A stretch of DNA of 53,695 nt from Bacillus sp. V3B (GTDB taxonomy: Bacteria; Bacillota; Bacilli; Bacillales; Cytobacillaceae), in the NCBI RefSeq assembly GCF_024494465.1, contig NZ_JAETXM010000024.1, positions 1 to 53,695 of the forward strand, written 5' to 3'. This document shows positions 52,886 through 53,695 of the stretch, one piece after another. The notes below the pieces were generated by a model. It saw only the letters and a list, made by a program, of their open reading frames with translations. It was not told where the DNA came from and made no database searches. The position numbers and the translations under genes were made by a program. Each line of letters opens with the position of its first letter. The stretch's first letter is position 1.

Positions 52886-53695
52886 GAAGATGTCTTGTTT
52901 CTTCATTATTGACAAGGTGTAATATTTTTTGGAATTGTAGCTTTAAAAGGGCGGTTGGAAATGACTTCATTTGATACGGTCCTTTGTTTACATAAAAATG
53001 AAACAGAGAGTTATGTTCGCAGAATATTCATAATTAAAGCGTTTACATTATTGAAATGATGAGCTATACTATAAGTGTAGAAAAGATAATACAAAAGAAA
53101 AAGAAATAAAGCTTTAACACTTTTGGAGGCTCAACCATATAGTGTTCGTTCCGAAAAATATTTAAGAACGAAAAGCTATACTCTTTCAAAATTAATTGGA
53201 ACTACTTAGTCTTATAAATTCAGTTTTATAAGATAAGGAAAACAATTAAGAGAATGAAAGTGAGCAGAAAAAAATTGAATACAAGGGAGGCATTCAAGCG
53301 GAATAGAGTGATAAGATAAAGTCTATATTATTAAGGAAGTCATAGTCGGTGTTGTAGATAAATTGGACACCTAATTTGCAAAATCGTTATGATAGACGAA
53401 AAATAATAATAGGCTAATTAAAAACTCTTGACCTAAAATCATAATACTAATGAAAGTGAAATAGCTATTTCACTAAAGGTATATGATTGGAATTCTAAGT
53501 ACCCTTGACCATTTCGTTTATCGTTAAATCGATTAAACTACGTGATAATGAATGTGGAACAAACACAAATTTGCTGAATAGCCATCACTTGAGTGAGATT
53601 CTTAGAACTCACTAAATAGGATAAAAGATGTTCGCATATCAGCTAATAACGATGGTTGGGTCTCCAAAAGTGTTAATTTAAAACCCCTCTTTAAC
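52886..53695. other. Non-coding tail of the window
   Basis: About 800 AT-rich bases with stops in every frame and no supported gene. Its only clear features are the inverted repeat pair described separately and a local hairpin near 53137-53185 (TTCGTTC / GAACGAA). Confidence 0.5.
53114..53676. repeat. Inverted repeat pair bounding a ~560-bp non-coding segment
   Basis: The 23-base sequence at 53114-53136 (starts TTAACACTTTTGGAGG) recurs in inverse orientation at 53654-53676 (ends CCTCCAAAAGTGTTAA apart from two mismatches in the arm). The segment between has no ORF. The layout fits a MITE-like element, or a degraded insertion sequence that kept its ends. Confidence 0.55.

Noticed and set aside
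53137-53185. An rRNA or tRNA gene start at the end of the window
   Set aside because: Only a local hairpin is present; no conserved rRNA or tRNA sequence could be read.

Overview
The window is chromosomal DNA from a low-GC, endospore-forming Bacillaceae (Bacillus-like). The main evidence is the spore genes (sspH, csgA, a YteA-type DksA/TraR protein), Bacillus-type gene sets (CysL/CysJI, TenA-ThiZXY, YkvS, TrhO), AGGAGG-type ribosome binding sites, and T-box, TPP and glycine leader RNAs. No rRNA or tRNA genes, prophage, CRISPR array or intact transposase were seen.

Layout. 0-3 kb: a YxcD/glycine-rich pair and a cytosolic GH3 enzyme. 3.1-4.4 kb: a ppk remnant, already missing its 5' part, split by a 418-bp ORF-less insertion with IS200/IS605-like ends and a probable TnpB-type guide RNA. 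4.6-7 kb: pabA-pabBC (p-aminobenzoate). 7.2-8.7 kb: an acetyltransferase and two small spore-type genes. 9-11.5 kb: an ABC exporter behind a palindromic operator. 11.7-16.5 kb: cysL and divergent cysJI (sulfite reduction). 16.9-24.7 kb: a mixed run including a membrane transporter, trhO, an lrgB remnant, a CNNM/CorC protein, small proteins, a GIY-YIG protein, a HEAT-like gene with an in-frame TGA, and a HAD phosphatase. 24.8-28.3 kb: a TPP riboswitch and tenA-thiZ-thiX-thiY (pyrimidine salvage for thiamine). 28.5-30.1 kb: a glycine riboswitch with terminator, then serA. 30.3-34.5 kb: three cold-shock genes encoding an identical protein, flanking an ftsZ that sits outside any division cluster, followed by a 6S-like RNA. 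35-41.7 kb: a four-gene sensory operon (hybrid kinase, CheR, REC-PAS-PAS kinase, membrane-anchored sugar-binding protein). 41.8-45.5 kb: a BenE transporter and a Trp T-box controlling only trpBA. 45.6-53.7 kb: an amidohydrolase, a RidA protein, an RlmN paralogue with a short basic leader ORF, a PHB-depolymerase-type esterase, spore genes, a yqjF fragment, and about 0.8 kb of non-coding DNA containing a long inverted repeat pair.

The best candidates for something undescribed are three: the stand-alone guide-RNA element in ppk, whose predicted guide would recognise the empty ppk site; the kinase/CheR/kinase/binding-protein operon, which has no visible DNA-binding output; and the RlmN paralogue with its possible attenuator. 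All functional names come from reading motifs by eye, without database searches.
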